Part shown: one piece after another, positions 35,067 to 43,702 of the stretch
Position numbering within the stretch: the first letter of the stretch is position 1
Layout: every line of letters begins with the position of its first letter
NCBI RefSeq assembly: GCF_032268605.1
Contig: NZ_CP130318.1
Span: 4,283,913 to 4,347,912, forward strand
Direction of reading: 5' to 3'
Length of the DNA stretch: 64,000 nucleotides
From: Paenibacillus aurantius
GTDB taxonomy: Bacteria > Bacillota > Bacilli > Paenibacillales > NBRC-103111
Notes under the pieces: generated by a model
The model's database searches: none
The model's input: the letters and a program-made list of their open reading frames with translations, nothing else
Told to the model about the DNA's origin: nothing
Translations under genes and position numbers: made by a program

Positions 35067-35125
35067 AAGCTTGGGCCATGACCTATCCGTATTTCCTCTG
35101 GAGCAAGGCCGCTAAGCATCCGCTC

Positions 35126-35473
35126 TTATCCCTGACGGACGATCTCCGCTTCCTCTTCAAGCGAAATCTCCGACACCTGGGCCAGCTCTTGCCGGCTGTC
35201 TTCGGACTCGTTCCGGCGGAAGGACCAGCTTTTGACCTCGCCGATGACGGCTGAGCCCTTCTCCTTCGCCCGGTCCACCCACTCGGAGGTGGAGGTGCCG
35301 ACCGAACGGGCCAGCTCCTGGGTTTTATCGCTCACATTCTGGTATTGATCCGCCAGATCCGCTCTTAATTCCTTGCCGGATTTGGGGGCGAAGAGAAGCG
35401 CGGTGACCGCTCCCAGCACGCCGCCCACCAGGGCGCCGACTGCGAAGGTTTTGCTGTTTTCCAATTTTGCCAT
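35126..35473 (-). CDS. YtxH-like stress protein
   Basis: A 115-residue protein with one N-terminal helix containing the YtxH pattern (GALVGGVLGAVTALLFAPKSGKELRADL, split here by family as Gly-rich helix then APKSGKE), followed by an amphipathic coiled region and acidic C-terminus. Members are general-stress envelope proteins of unknown activity. The ATG at 35473 has AAGGAGTGA ahead. It follows the DUF948 gene with a 5 bp gap, the same pairing as ytxG-ytxH in Bacillus. Confidence 0.82.
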   Translation of the reverse strand: MAKLENSKTFAVGALVGGVLGAVTALLFAPKSGKELRADLADQYQNVSDKTQELARSVGTSTSEWVDRAKEKGSAVIGEVKSWSFRRNESEDSRQELAQVSEISLEEEAEIVRQG

Positions 35474-35478
35474 GGGTA

Positions 35479-35946
35479 TCACTCCTTGTTCTCTTTAGAG
35501 GGGGTTTCCGGTTTGCCGTCGGGTTTCCAGGCTTTCCACAGCTTGATCCCCGCCGTCAGCCAGCTTGCGGTTTCGGCTATGCGGTTCTGATGCCGGGTCA
35601 CTTGATCCGCCGCATGAACCGCCACCTCCGCGATCGCCCCCGTTACCTGATGAGCGGCATGGGCCGCCGTTTGAACCGTCTCGCCCGTCTGCCGAATGGA
35701 CGCCAGAAGCGGGTCCACCTGCTTCAACCGTCCTTCCAACCGCTCGGTCGTCCGTCTGATCTCCTGAAGGGTCGCCGACGCTTCCCGCGCCAGGACCAGC
35801 GTCTCCTTGCTTACGGTCTCCACTGTTTCTCCTGTCCTCTCCAGCGTTGCCTTCACCGCCTGTAAGACGCGTACCGCAAAAAGGACCAAAACCACAAAAG
35901 CCGCCGCGGCGACGGCCGCGCTGATCTGCAGGACCACTTTCCTCAC
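35479..35946 (-). CDS. DUF948 (YtxG-like) membrane protein
   Basis: A 155-residue protein with one N-terminal helix (about 7-30) and a long coiled-coil body with repeated Thr/Glu/Leu heptads, as in DUF948. Paired with ytxH-like downstream. The start is uncertain: the GTG at 35946 has AAGGAG only two bases ahead, and the in-frame GTG at 35937 has it eleven bases ahead. Confidence 0.78.
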   Translation of the reverse strand: MRKVVLQISAAVAAAAFVVLVLFAVRVLQAVKATLERTGETVETVSKETLVLAREASATLQEIRRTTERLEGRLKQVDPLLASIRQTGETVQTAAHAAHQVTGAIAEVAVHAADQVTRHQNRIAETASWLTAGIKLWKAWKPDGKPETPSKENKE

Positions 35947-36041
35947 CTCTCCTTGTTGGCCTGGTTGGCTGCCCCGGGCAAATGCCCATTTCTTAGTTTC
36001 ATTATAGTTAGGCGCTGGACTTTTGACACAACATTTGGCAA

Positions 36042-36089
36042 AAAAAAAGAGCCCTGCTCAAAGCCATGTAGCTTTAAGCAGGGCTCTTT
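36042..36089 (-). terminator. terminator of the phn-sel operon
   Basis: On the minus strand AAAGAGCCCTGCT pairs with AGCAGGGCTCTTT (inner AAAGC/GCTTT stem), followed by TTTTTTT. It lies 49 bp after the mnmH stop. Confidence 0.85.
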
Positions 36090-36137
36090 CCCTTTAAGGC
36101 CGCTTCGCCCGCGGTGACGCGATGATGACGAATGAGC

Positions 36138-37169
36138 TTATACCCAGCGTGGCAGGGCCTTCCGGACCGCTTCCACCGCTTCCTCAATCGTATCCGCCTG
36201 AACGGTTTCCGTTTCGGCATTGTACCGGTGAATGGCATGCTCGTACCGGGGATCGTAATAATGAACGAGCAGCAATTGGACCGCTTCCGCAAAGCGGCTT
36301 TCCTGCAGATGCTGTTCGATCACTTTCGCAATGGGGGTATGGATGCGCTTCTCAATGAGCCGGAAAGCGGCCAGGCACTCTTGCTTGTGCTCTTCCGGAC
36401 GGTAGTCTTCCAGAATGTGCCGGATTCGTTCTTCGACCGGCAGCTCGATGAGAAGCTGCTTGCCGTTTTCCTTCGCTTCCATCAGAAAATCAGGCAGGGT
36501 CACCTTGCCGACGCGGCGGCTTTCCGCTTCCATCAGCACGAAGGAGGAGCCCTGCAGCTTAAGAAGCTCGTGCACCAGCTTCGCCTCGAATGATTTCTGG
36601 TTGCTAGGCTTGCGTCCGATCTGGCCGAAGATCGACCCTCGGTGGCCCGCCAGCTCCTCCAGATCAAGGACCGGGTAGCCCTGCTCCGCAAGCTTGGAGA
36701 GAATGACCGTTTTGCCCGTCCCCGTATGACCGTTCAGCACGATGCAGGTCTGGTCAAGCTTAAATTCCTCCAGTGTCTTGACAACCCACTGCCGGTAGGC
36801 GCGGATCCCTCCCTGCAGCCGGTAAACGCGGGCTCCGTACAGGGAGAGGAGTGTCGCCGCCGTCCGGCTGCGCATGCCTCCCCGCCAGCAGAAGACCGCT
36901 TTGCGGTTATCCATGGCGTCCAGCTCTTTGACGAACTCGGGCAGCTTGCGGGCGACGATCTCCAGCCCCCGCTCCTTGGCGGCGTCCACGCTGACCTGCT
37001 TGTACAACGTTCCGATTTCGCGTCGTTCCTCATCGTCAAACAACGGACGGTTAAGGCTGCCCGGAATCGTGCCTTCTTCGTACTCCGAAGGGGAGCGGAC
37101 GTCGACAACCGTCAGCTCGCCCTTGCGCTGCTTCTCGAGCAGTTCTTCTATCGTAATATCCTGAAACAA
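36138..37169 (-). CDS. mnmH: tRNA 2-selenouridine synthase
   Basis: A 343-residue enzyme (also called SelU/YbbB) that replaces the 2-thio group at wobble uridine 34 of certain tRNAs with selenium from selenophosphate. An N-terminal rhodanese domain holds the catalytic Cys in AVFCWRGGMRSRTA (near 92-97). The C-terminal half has a P-loop (LNGHTGTGKTVIL, near 150). The likely start is TTG with GGGAAG ahead. It lies 30 bp after selD in the same operon, so the two enzymes act in sequence. Selenocysteine genes (selA, selB) are not in the window. Confidence 0.92.
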   Translation of the reverse strand: MFQDITIEELLEKQRKGELTVVDVRSPSEYEEGTIPGSLNRPLFDDEERREIGTLYKQVSVDAAKERGLEIVARKLPEFVKELDAMDNRKAVFCWRGGMRSRTAATLLSLYGARVYRLQGGIRAYRQWVVKTLEEFKLDQTCIVLNGHTGTGKTVILSKLAEQGYPVLDLEELAGHRGSIFGQIGRKPSNQKSFEAKLVHELLKLQGSSFVLMEAESRRVGKVTLPDFLMEAKENGKQLLIELPVEERIRHILEDYRPEEHKQECLAAFRLIEKRIHTPIAKVIEQHLQESRFAEAVQLLLVHYYDPRYEHAIHRYNAETETVQADTIEEAVEAVRKALPRWV

Positions 37170-37199
37170 GGCATTCGCTTCCCTTATTGTATATTGGCT

Positions 37200-38252
37200 C
37201 TAGACGACCACAATGTGTCCGGGATGATCGGCGACCGTCTCTCCGATGATGGAGGCGGCTTCCACGCCGGCTTGGTGCAGGTCGGCCAAGAGCGCCTCCG
37301 CCCGGTCTGCGGCAACGGAGATGAGCAGGCCGCCCGAGGTCACCGCATCGCACAGAATCCATTGGTCCACCGGATCCATGGATTCCGCATAGGTGACCGC
37401 GCCCTGCAGGTGCGCATGGTTGTTCTTGGTGCCGCCCGGCACGAAGCCTTCGTCCGCCAGCTCGCGAACGCGCGGCAGCACCGGCACCTGCGAACGTTCG
37501 AGGCGCACGCCGACGCCGCTGCCCTTGGCCAGCTCGGAGGCATGGCCGAGAAGGCCGAACCCGGTGACGTCCGTACAGGCATGGACGTCGTAGGGCGCCA
37601 TCGCCTCGGCGGCGGCCTTGTTCAGCGTGGCCATGACCTGCGTCACGCGCTGCACTTCCGCCTCGTCGAGCTTATCCTTCTTGATCGAGGTGGTCAGAAC
37701 GCCCACCCCGATCGGCTTCGTCAGGATAAGCTTGTCGCCCGGCTTCGCGCCGGCGTTCGTGCGCACCTTGTCCGGATGAACGAGCCCGGTCACGGCGAGC
37801 CCGAACTTCGGCTCGTTGTCGTCGATCGAGTGCCCTCCGACGAGCGTGACGCCCGCTTCGCGCATTTTATCCCCCGCTCCGCGCAGAATCTCCGCCAGCA
37901 CGGCCTTATCCAGCTTGTTGATGGGAAAAGCCACGATATTGAGCGCCGTCAGCGGCTTGCCGCCCATGGCGTAAATGTCGCTGATGGCGTTAGCGGCCGC
38001 TACCTGGCCGAACGAGTACGGATCGTCCACGATCGGCGTGAAGAAATCGACCGTCTGAACGAGCGCAAGCTCGTCCGACAGCTTGTAGACGCCGGCATCG
38101 TCGCTCGTGTCGAGCCCGACGAGCAGGTTCGGATCCGGCACCGGAGTAGGCAGGTTTTTCAGCACTTGAGAGAGGTCGGCCGGGCCGATTTTGCAGCCGC
38201 AGCCTCCTTTGGTCGAATAGGATGTCAGCTTGATGGACGATAGCTCGGACAT
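37200..38252 (-). CDS. selD: selenophosphate synthase (selenide, water dikinase)
   Basis: A 350-residue ATP-dependent enzyme that makes selenophosphate from selenide. The catalytic region near residue 16 is KGGCGCKIG; both positions are TGC cysteine codons, so this is the Cys form and needs no selenocysteine decoding. Further motifs are DDAGVYKLSDELALVQTVDFFTPI, GGKPLTALNIVAFP, VGGHSIDDNEPKFGLAVTG and TDVTGFGLLGHASEL. It follows phnC by 20 bp and precedes mnmH by 30 bp, which places the transporter and both selenium enzymes in one transcript. Confidence 0.95.
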   Translation of the reverse strand: MSELSSIKLTSYSTKGGCGCKIGPADLSQVLKNLPTPVPDPNLLVGLDTSDDAGVYKLSDELALVQTVDFFTPIVDDPYSFGQVAAANAISDIYAMGGKPLTALNIVAFPINKLDKAVLAEILRGAGDKMREAGVTLVGGHSIDDNEPKFGLAVTGLVHPDKVRTNAGAKPGDKLILTKPIGVGVLTTSIKKDKLDEAEVQRVTQVMATLNKAAAEAMAPYDVHACTDVTGFGLLGHASELAKGSGVGVRLERSQVPVLPRVRELADEGFVPGGTKNNHAHLQGAVTYAESMDPVDQWILCDAVTSGGLLISVAADRAEALLADLHQAGVEAASIIGETVADHPGHIVVV

Positions 38253-38272
38253 GGAAATCTTCCTTTCCTGAA

Positions 38273-39019
38273 TTAATCTTGATCCGGCGGATAAATGCGG
38301 GCGAGCGCCTCGTCGTTCAGCTCCCCGGGCGGGCCGTCATAAACGATCCGTCCCCCGGAAAGCCCGATGATGCGGGGAGCATAGCGCCTCGCAAGCGCAA
38401 CGTCGTGCAGGTTAAGCACGACCGTAAGCCCCTGCTCCCGGTGAAGCTCCGCGATAAAGCCCAGAATGCGGTCGGCCGTAACCGGGTCTAGGCTCGACAC
38501 CGGCTCGTCCCCGAGGAGTAGTTCCGGCTGCTGCATAAGCACGCGGGCTATCGCCACACGCTGCCGCTGCCCCCCGCTCAGCTCCTCCACCCGGCGGGAG
38601 GCCAGATGGGCGAGACCCACGCGCTGAAGGGCTTCCCCGGCGGCCTTGCGGTGCTCCGGGGCGAAAGCTCCGAACAGCGGACGCCATAACGGCATGGCGG
38701 CGAACCGCCCCGACAACACATTCATCTTCACCGTAAGCCGGGGCAGGAGGTGAAAATGCTGAAAGATCATGCCGATCTCCCGCCTTCTCTCCCGGAGAAG
38801 ACCGGGCGGTACGCCCGTCAGTTCCCTTCCGTTCCAACGGACCTTTCCCGCGTCCGGTTCCACCAGCCGGTTGATGCAGCGGATCAGCGTCGATTTGCCT
38901 GCTCCGCTGCGTCCAAGCACCGCCACGAGTTCCCCCGGCCGAACCGTCAGATCGATCCCGGCAAGCGCCGGCTCACTCTCTCCCGGGTACTGCTTCGTTA
39001 AGCCTTGTATCTCAAGCAT
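38273..39019 (-). CDS. PhnC-type ABC transporter ATPase
   Basis: A 248-residue ATPase of the phosphonate/phosphite/oxyanion importer group. Walker A is GRSGAGKST (near 36), the Q-loop lies in IFQHFHLLPRL (near 86), the signature is LSGGQRQRVAIARVL (near 147) and Walker B is LLLGDEPVSSLDP (near 167). Its ATG follows the phnE stop with no gap. It is the third gene of a five-gene operon. Homology says phosphonate, but the operon with selD and mnmH points to a selenium compound. Confidence 0.9.
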   Translation of the reverse strand: MLEIQGLTKQYPGESEPALAGIDLTVRPGELVAVLGRSGAGKSTLIRCINRLVEPDAGKVRWNGRELTGVPPGLLRERRREIGMIFQHFHLLPRLTVKMNVLSGRFAAMPLWRPLFGAFAPEHRKAAGEALQRVGLAHLASRRVEELSGGQRQRVAIARVLMQQPELLLGDEPVSSLDPVTADRILGFIAELHREQGLTVVLNLHDVALARRYAPRIIGLSGGRIVYDGPPGELNDEALARIYPPDQD

Positions 39020-39766
39020 CTAGTTCACCCGCTTCCGGACGTAAGCCCCCAGGTAATCCACCGAGGTGACAAGGAGCATGATCAGAACCACCTCGAAGGC
39101 GACCCGTTGGTAGGCGAACATTTTGAAATCGTTATACAGGAGCTGCCCCAGTCCGCCCGCTCCGACCACCCCAAGGATGAGGCAGGTCCGGATGGCGACT
39201 TCCAGCCGGTAGAAATACTGCGAGATGACGAGCGGGATGATCTGGGGCATGATTCCGTAGAGGGCCACGAGGATCCGGGTTCCTCCTGCGGACTGAACGG
39301 CCTCCTGGGGCCCGCGGTCAACCGATTCGATCAGCTCGGAGATCATTTTGCCGAAGACCCCGATGTTGTGAATGATGAGTGCTAGCACCGCCGGCATCGG
39401 ACCGAGGCCAAGCGTCGGAATAAACACAAGCGCCATCACGATCTCCGGGACGGACCGGAGAAAATTAAACACCGCCCGGATGCCGTGGTAGATCCCCCCG
39501 AAGGGAGTCGTATTCCGGGCGGCAAAGAAGCTCGCCGGCAGGGCGATCCCCACGGCGATCAGCGTGCTGAACAGAGCGATTTGCAAGGTAAGGACCATCT
39601 GGCCCACCGCATAGCCCGCATCCTCCGTATCCAAAGGAAACCAATTGTCCCGGATGAACCGGAAGGAATTCCCGATATCCTTAAACAGGGAGAAGTCAAA
39701 GCGGACCCCCGCGCCCGACCAGAGGAGAAGGGCGATGACTATCGCCGCCCCCGCCCATTTTTTCAA
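39020..39766 (-). CDS. PhnE-type ABC transporter permease
   Basis: A 248-residue permease with about six helices and the EAA coupling loop EAVQSAGGTRILVALYGIMP (near 160). It matches PhnE permeases of oxyanion importers (FLRSVPEIVMALVF, GAGGLGQLLY). The start is probably TTG, with AAGGGGG seven bases ahead. It abuts phnC directly and follows phnD by 32 bp. Confidence 0.88.
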   Translation of the reverse strand: MKKWAGAAIVIALLLWSGAGVRFDFSLFKDIGNSFRFIRDNWFPLDTEDAGYAVGQMVLTLQIALFSTLIAVGIALPASFFAARNTTPFGGIYHGIRAVFNFLRSVPEIVMALVFIPTLGLGPMPAVLALIIHNIGVFGKMISELIESVDRGPQEAVQSAGGTRILVALYGIMPQIIPLVISQYFYRLEVAIRTCLILGVVGAGGLGQLLYNDFKMFAYQRVAFEVVLIMLLVTSVDYLGAYVRKRVN

Positions 39767-39798
39767 GTCATCGCCCCCTTTCCCAATCCACTTTCTTC

Positions 39799-40743
39799 TT
39801 ATTTCTTAGGCTTCACCCGGCCGTCTTCAATGGCTGCCTGGCGAATCGCGGCATAATCTTCGTTCTTCGCCAAGGTAAAGCCGCTCGCTCCCCCGAAGGC
39901 CCCGAGAATCTCCGGGTCCTTGATGGCCAGCATGGTATCCTGGATGATCTTGATATCGGCATCCGAGGTCGATTTCTCGACCGCCCATGGATATTGGAAC
40001 AGCGGCTCGGATTTCCAGATCGTTTTGATTTTGCTGCCGTCGATCTTCTTGTCGAGAACCAGCTTGTCAAAGTAGGCGCTGTCGATGGCGCCGACGTCCA
40101 CTCCCTTGTTCTGAACAGCTAGGGCGGTCGCGTCATGATTGCCCGTGTATGTGACGCTCTTGAATTTGTTTTTCTGCTGGCTCTCGAACAGTCCCGCTTT
40201 CTTCAATGCGATTCCCGGGATCAGGCTTCCCGAGGTCGACTGGATATCCCCGAAAGCAAACCGGATCTTGTCCGAATTCGCCTTCACATCGTCGAAGGTA
40301 TTGTAAGGCGAATCCTTCGGCGTGATCAGGTACGAGTAATAATAGGGCTGGCCGTTGATCAGCTGGGTCACCACCGCCTTCACGTCGTACCGTTCGTGGG
40401 CCTCTACATAAGTCAGTGGGCCGAGATAAGCCATGTGCAGCTTGCCGGCACCGAGCGCCTCCACGACACCGTTATAGTCCGGGTATACTTCCGCTTTTAC
40501 TTTGCGTCCCATCTTCTCACTGAGCGCCGCGGCCAGCTTCTCCGCTCCCGTTTTCATGCGGGTATCCCCTTGGGCGGGAATGACGCCGATCAGAAACTCG
40601 CCCTTCTCCGCTTTTCCTGCCGTCGCCTGGGGAGAGGGGGAAGCTTGTCCTCCGTTGTCCGCCGCTTTCTTGCCGCCGCAGCCGGCGAGAATCATGATCA
40701 GGATCAGCATGAGGGCTGAGCCTGCTTTTGTCCATTTTACCAT
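39799..40743 (-). CDS. PhnD-type substrate-binding lipoprotein
   Basis: A 314-residue lipoprotein with signal and lipobox LAGC (Cys near residue 22), a short Gly/Ser/Pro spacer, and a PhnD/PtxB-type periplasmic-binding fold. Ligand-site residues of the group are recognisable: YLGPLTYVEA (near 107), a STSGSLIPG loop (near 170), TGNHDATALAV (near 200) and GAIDSAYFDKL. PhnD relatives bind phosphonates, phosphite, hypophosphite or related oxyanions, so selenite would be a small change in ligand. First gene of the operon, preceded by a possible promoter. Confidence 0.88.
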   Translation of the reverse strand: MVKWTKAGSALMLILIMILAGCGGKKAADNGGQASPSPQATAGKAEKGEFLIGVIPAQGDTRMKTGAEKLAAALSEKMGRKVKAEVYPDYNGVVEALGAGKLHMAYLGPLTYVEAHERYDVKAVVTQLINGQPYYYSYLITPKDSPYNTFDDVKANSDKIRFAFGDIQSTSGSLIPGIALKKAGLFESQQKNKFKSVTYTGNHDATALAVQNKGVDVGAIDSAYFDKLVLDKKIDGSKIKTIWKSEPLFQYPWAVEKSTSDADIKIIQDTMLAIKDPEILGAFGGASGFTLAKNEDYAAIRQAAIEDGRVKPKK

Positions 40744-40796
40744 CTGCTAAACTCCACCTTGCTTCTAGGGTATGACCTTCCGGTCGTTTCACCTAA

Positions 40797-40824
40797 AATG
40801 TAGCATAGTTCGACGGGAAAACAA
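40797..40824 (-). promoter_or_regulatory. candidate promoter of the phn-sel operon
   Basis: On the minus strand TTGTTT, a 16-bp spacer and TACATT, about 55 bp upstream of the phnD ATG. A small GACC-GGAA-GGTC hairpin lies in the leader after it. No known riboswitch is recognised. Confidence 0.35.
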
Positions 40825-40964
40825 AGAAAACTGGCTTGCGGCCCCTCCTAAAACCATGCCGGACGGCCGAATCCGGTGGAGACGGGCATGGACGCCCAAG
40901 ACCTCCCAAGGGTATAATAAACCCAGTGTCCATACGGAAAAAAGCTTGCCAAGGAGGCTGTATC

Positions 40965-41615
40965 ATGAATCGAGAGCAGGGCCTGCGTCAAATTGAGGAT
41001 ACCCGGATTGTCGCCATCGTGAGAGGGGTGGAGCCCAAGCACATCCAGCCGGTCGCCGAAGCCCTTCTTCAAGGAGGCATTACGGTCATGGAGGTCACGC
41101 TTAATACGGTGGGGGCGCTGGATTCTATCCGAGAGCTGCGTGAGGCGATGGACGGCCGGATGTTTATCGGGGCCGGGACCGTGCTGGACCGGGACGACGC
41201 CCAGCGTGCCGTGGAAGCCGGCGCTTCGTTTCTCGTGACGCCCAACGTGGAGGAGGAGGCCATCCGTTACGCGGCGGACCGCCAACTGCCCGTCTTCCCG
41301 GGCGCTATGACACCCACCGAGATCGTTAAAGCGTGGAAAGCCGGGGCTACCGCGGTCAAGCTGTTCCCCAGCGCTTCCTTCGGCCTGTCCTTCATCAAGG
41401 AGCTGCGCGGGCCGCTCGGCCATATTCCCATGGTGGCCGTCGGCGGAGTGAACGAAGGGAATCTGTCCGATTACTTGAAGGCCGGCTGCTATGCCGTCGG
41501 GATCGGAAGCTCGCTGTTTCCTCTCGCCGAGATTGCCCAAGGCCGCTATGAAGCCGTCACCGCCAAAGCCCGCAGCCTGACCGACAGTGTCACCCGTCAC
41601 CATGCCCGCTCCTGA
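40965..41615 (+). CDS. eda: KDPG/KHG aldolase
   Basis: A 216-residue class I aldolase cleaving 2-keto-3-deoxy-6-phosphogluconate (or 4-hydroxy-2-oxoglutarate) to pyruvate and an aldehyde. The active-site Glu lies in VTLNT/VMEV (near 40-45), and the Schiff-base Lys in AVKLFPSASFG (near 133). IVAIVRG, GAGTVLD, FLVTPN and VAVGGVN also match. The ATG at 40965 has AAGGAGG ahead. No kdgK or uronate genes are adjacent, so the sugar pathway is not shown. It is divergent from the phn-sel operon. Confidence 0.92.
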   Translation: MNREQGLRQIEDTRIVAIVRGVEPKHIQPVAEALLQGGITVMEVTLNTVGALDSIRELREAMDGRMFIGAGTVLDRDDAQRAVEAGASFLVTPNVEEEAIRYAADRQLPVFPGAMTPTEIVKAWKAGATAVKLFPSASFGLSFIKELRGPLGHIPMVAVGGVNEGNLSDYLKAGCYAVGIGSSLFPLAEIAQGRYEAVTAKARSLTDSVTRHHARS

Positions 41616-41632
41616 AGCGGGTTTGGCGGCCG

Positions 41633-41710
41633 GAGTGTTGGTCGGTTCTCCTGCATTTGTTGGATATCCCGGGCCTATGGGCCTTCCCGCTAACAAAGTT
41701 ACCGGATAAG
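41633..41710 (+). repeat. MITE-like short repeat, decayed copy C
   Basis: The right end, GCTAACAAAGTTACCGGATAAG at 41689-41710 (quoted in two parts: GCTAACAAAG and TTACCGGATAAG), matches copy B at 20 of 22 positions. Upstream, GAGTGTTG at 41633 matches the left part of copy B at nearly the same distance (78 versus 74 bp). The terminal GGCACTAG has been lost. It lies between eda and cysK. Confidence 0.5.
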
Positions 41711-41840
41711 CCTCCAGTGGTGTAATCTGGATACGGTTGTGTTCCGGAATGGTTTAGTGGTAAAGTATTGGCATGGTCTTATGTCCGATTAACCGGATAA
41801 GAAAAGAAGGATTCACTCTTTGTTTCTAGGAGGAACGTTT

Positions 41841-42776
41841 ATGTCTGCCATTGCCTCTAATTTAACCGAGCTAATCGGCCGCACCCCGCTGCTGGAGCTG
41901 TCCCGCTATGCCGCCGATCATCGGCTGGAAGCCCGGCTGGTCGCCAAGCTCGAGTCCTATAACCCCGCCGGCAGCGTCAAGGACCGGATCTCCTTTGCCA
42001 TGATCAAGGATGCCGAGGAAAAAGGACTGCTTCGCCCGGACTCGGTGATCATCGAGCCGACAAGCGGGAACACCGGCATCGGCCTCGCCTTTGCCGCGGC
42101 GGCGCTCGGCTACAAGCTGATTATCACCCTGCCCGAATCATTCAGCTTGGAACGCCGCAAGCTCATGAAGGCTCTCGGCGCCGAGCTGGTGCTTACTCCC
42201 GGCGCGGAAGGCATGCGGGGGGCTATCCGGCGAGCCGAGGAGCTGGCCGCCGAGCTGCCCCATGCCTATATGCCTATGCAGTTCAGCAACCCGGCCAACG
42301 TGGAGGTTCACCGGACGACGACGGCCGAAGAAATTTGGACCGACACCGATGGGGAGGTCGATCTGTTCGTTGCCGGAGTCGGAACCGGAGGAACGGTCAC
42401 CGGTGCGGGAAGCGCCCTAAAGGAACGAAAACCCGGCATCCGGGTGCTGGCCGTGGAGCCTTCCGCCTCGAGCGTTCTCTCGGGTGGCCGTCCCGGTCCT
42501 CACCAAATCCAGGGGATCGGGGCCGGTTTCATCCCGGACATCTACGATGCCTCCGTGATTGATGAAGTGGTTCCCGTCCGGGATGAAGATGCTTTTGCCG
42601 CGGCGCGGGAGCTCGCCAAACGGGAAGGCCTGCTGGTCGGCATTTCTTCGGGTGCGGCGGTTCATGCCGCCGCCCAAGCCGCCAAGCGGCCGGAGAACAA
42701 GGGCAAGCTGATCGTCGTGCTCCTTCCCGATACGGGAGAACGATATCTCTCGACTTCCCTGTTCGACGGGGAATAG
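41841..42776 (+). CDS. cysK: cysteine synthase (O-acetylserine sulfhydrylase)
   Basis: A 311-residue PLP enzyme making cysteine from O-acetylserine and sulfide. The PLP Lys lies in [15 protein letters not shown] (near 45), the substrate loop is [12 protein letters not shown] (near 72), the phosphate-binding loop is [16 protein letters not shown] (near 180) and the C-terminal Ser is in [11 protein letters not shown] (near 268). The ATG at 41841 has AGGAGG ahead. A strong terminator follows. The divergently placed Cys-rich regulator downstream is not an obvious controller. Confidence 0.93.
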   Translation: MSAIASNLTELIGRTPLLELSRYAADHRLEARLVAKLESYNPAGSVKDRISFAMIKDAEEKGLLRPDSVIIEPTSGNTGIGLAFAAAALGYKLIITLPESFSLERRKLMKALGAELVLTPGAEGMRGAIRRAEELAAELPHAYMPMQFSNPANVEVHRTTTAEEIWTDTDGEVDLFVAGVGTGGTVTGAGSALKERKPGIRVLAVEPSASSVLSGGRPGPHQIQGIGAGFIPDIYDASVIDEVVPVRDEDAFAAARELAKREGLLVGISSGAAVHAAAQAAKRPENKGKLIVVLLPDTGERYLSTSLFDGE

Positions 42777-42827
42777 ATTACCGGCCCATTCGCAGGCCGT
42801 CCTTATCCAATCCGATAAGGGGAATAA

Positions 42828-42872
42828 CCCAACAACCCGCCTTCGGCAGCTCGAAGGCGGGTTGTTGGGTTT
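42828..42872. terminator. strong terminator after cysK
   Basis: CCCAACAACCCGCCTTC pairs perfectly (17 bp) with GAAGGCGGGTTGTTGGG around an 8-base loop, then TTT. On the minus strand it also faces the end of the SufR-like gene. Confidence 0.85.
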
Positions 42873-42958
42873 AGAAGAAACGCCCGGCTGTCCTCCCGGT
42901 TTACCTGTAGGAGAATCGGCGCAGAGACGATCGGGCAGACTGCTGCGAGCTTTTGCCG

Positions 42959-43591
42959 CTAAGCCTCTTCGCGTTCAATGATATAGGTGCATTTGCGCCC
43001 GCCCTTCGTGAGGCACTCGGTCCTCTCCACCCGGGCACCCAGCAGCTTCTCAAACAGGGCCAGCTCGCACGTGCACGCCTGGTTGTACCGCTGGGCGACC
43101 TGCGAAATCGGGCAGTTGTACTCCTCCAGCGTGTAGCGGCCTCCGTCCTCCCTCCAGGCTACCATATAGCCGTTGGCATCCTGAATGGCCGCGAGACGGC
43201 TTACCCGTTCGGCGAGGCTAACGCCCGCCATCTGTTCGCTGTATTTCGCGAGCAGCTTCCGCTTGCGTCCCTCGAACAACCGGCGAACGAGCTCTTCGCC
43301 CTCTTCGGCTTCCAGCTCCCCAAGCAGATCCAGGGAGAGCTGGTGATAATTCTTAGGAAACAGGTCATCCGCACCGGCTGTTAACGCATACCGGTGGGCG
43401 GGCCGCCCCACCGCCTGGCGGACGAGCGTACCGGCGATCCAGCCATCCCGCTCCATGGCCTGGATGTGCCGGCGGACGGCCATTTCGGTAATGCCCAGCT
43501 CTTGGGCCATTTCTTGTATGGTCATCGAACCGCGGGTCTTCAACAGGGAGAGAAGCACCCGCCGGGTCGAGAGGTCTTGATTGGGTTTCAT
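42959..43591 (-). CDS. SufR-like Cys-rich winged-helix regulator
   Basis: A 210-residue regulator. The N-terminal winged helix (about 10-75: TRRVLLSLLKTRG, MTIQEMAQELGITEMAVRRHIQAM) is of DeoR/ArsR type. The C-terminal domain has five Cys at about 160, 173, 175, 193 and 201 (EYNCPIS, ACTCEL, RTECLTK, RKCTYII), and C-x12-C matches the first spacing in SufR. Cys-rich proteins of this type can bind a [4Fe-4S] cluster and repress Fe-S assembly genes. The position near cysK is of interest, but no suf genes are present here. I use the ATG at 43591. Confidence 0.75.
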   Translation of the reverse strand: MKPNQDLSTRRVLLSLLKTRGSMTIQEMAQELGITEMAVRRHIQAMERDGWIAGTLVRQAVGRPAHRYALTAGADDLFPKNYHQLSLDLLGELEAEEGEELVRRLFEGRKRKLLAKYSEQMAGVSLAERVSRLAAIQDANGYMVAWREDGGRYTLEEYNCPISQVAQRYNQACTCELALFEKLLGARVERTECLTKGGRKCTYIIEREEA

Positions 43592-43702
43592 GCCTTTACC
43601 ACCACCTGTACCGACCATTGTAGCTCATTTGGGTGGATTCGTAAATTACTAAACGATTCTGTTTAGAAAGGCGGAAAAGCGTAGCCCGATCGAACCGCTC
43701 TT

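Noticed and set aside
38190-38206. Possible selenocysteine codon in selD
   Set aside because: Both catalytic-region codons are TGC, so the enzyme is the cysteine form.
41735-41775. tRNA-like segment (GGTTTAGTGGTAAAGT) before cysK
   Set aside because: Resembles a D-arm only; no acceptor stem, anticodon arm or T-arm can be folded.
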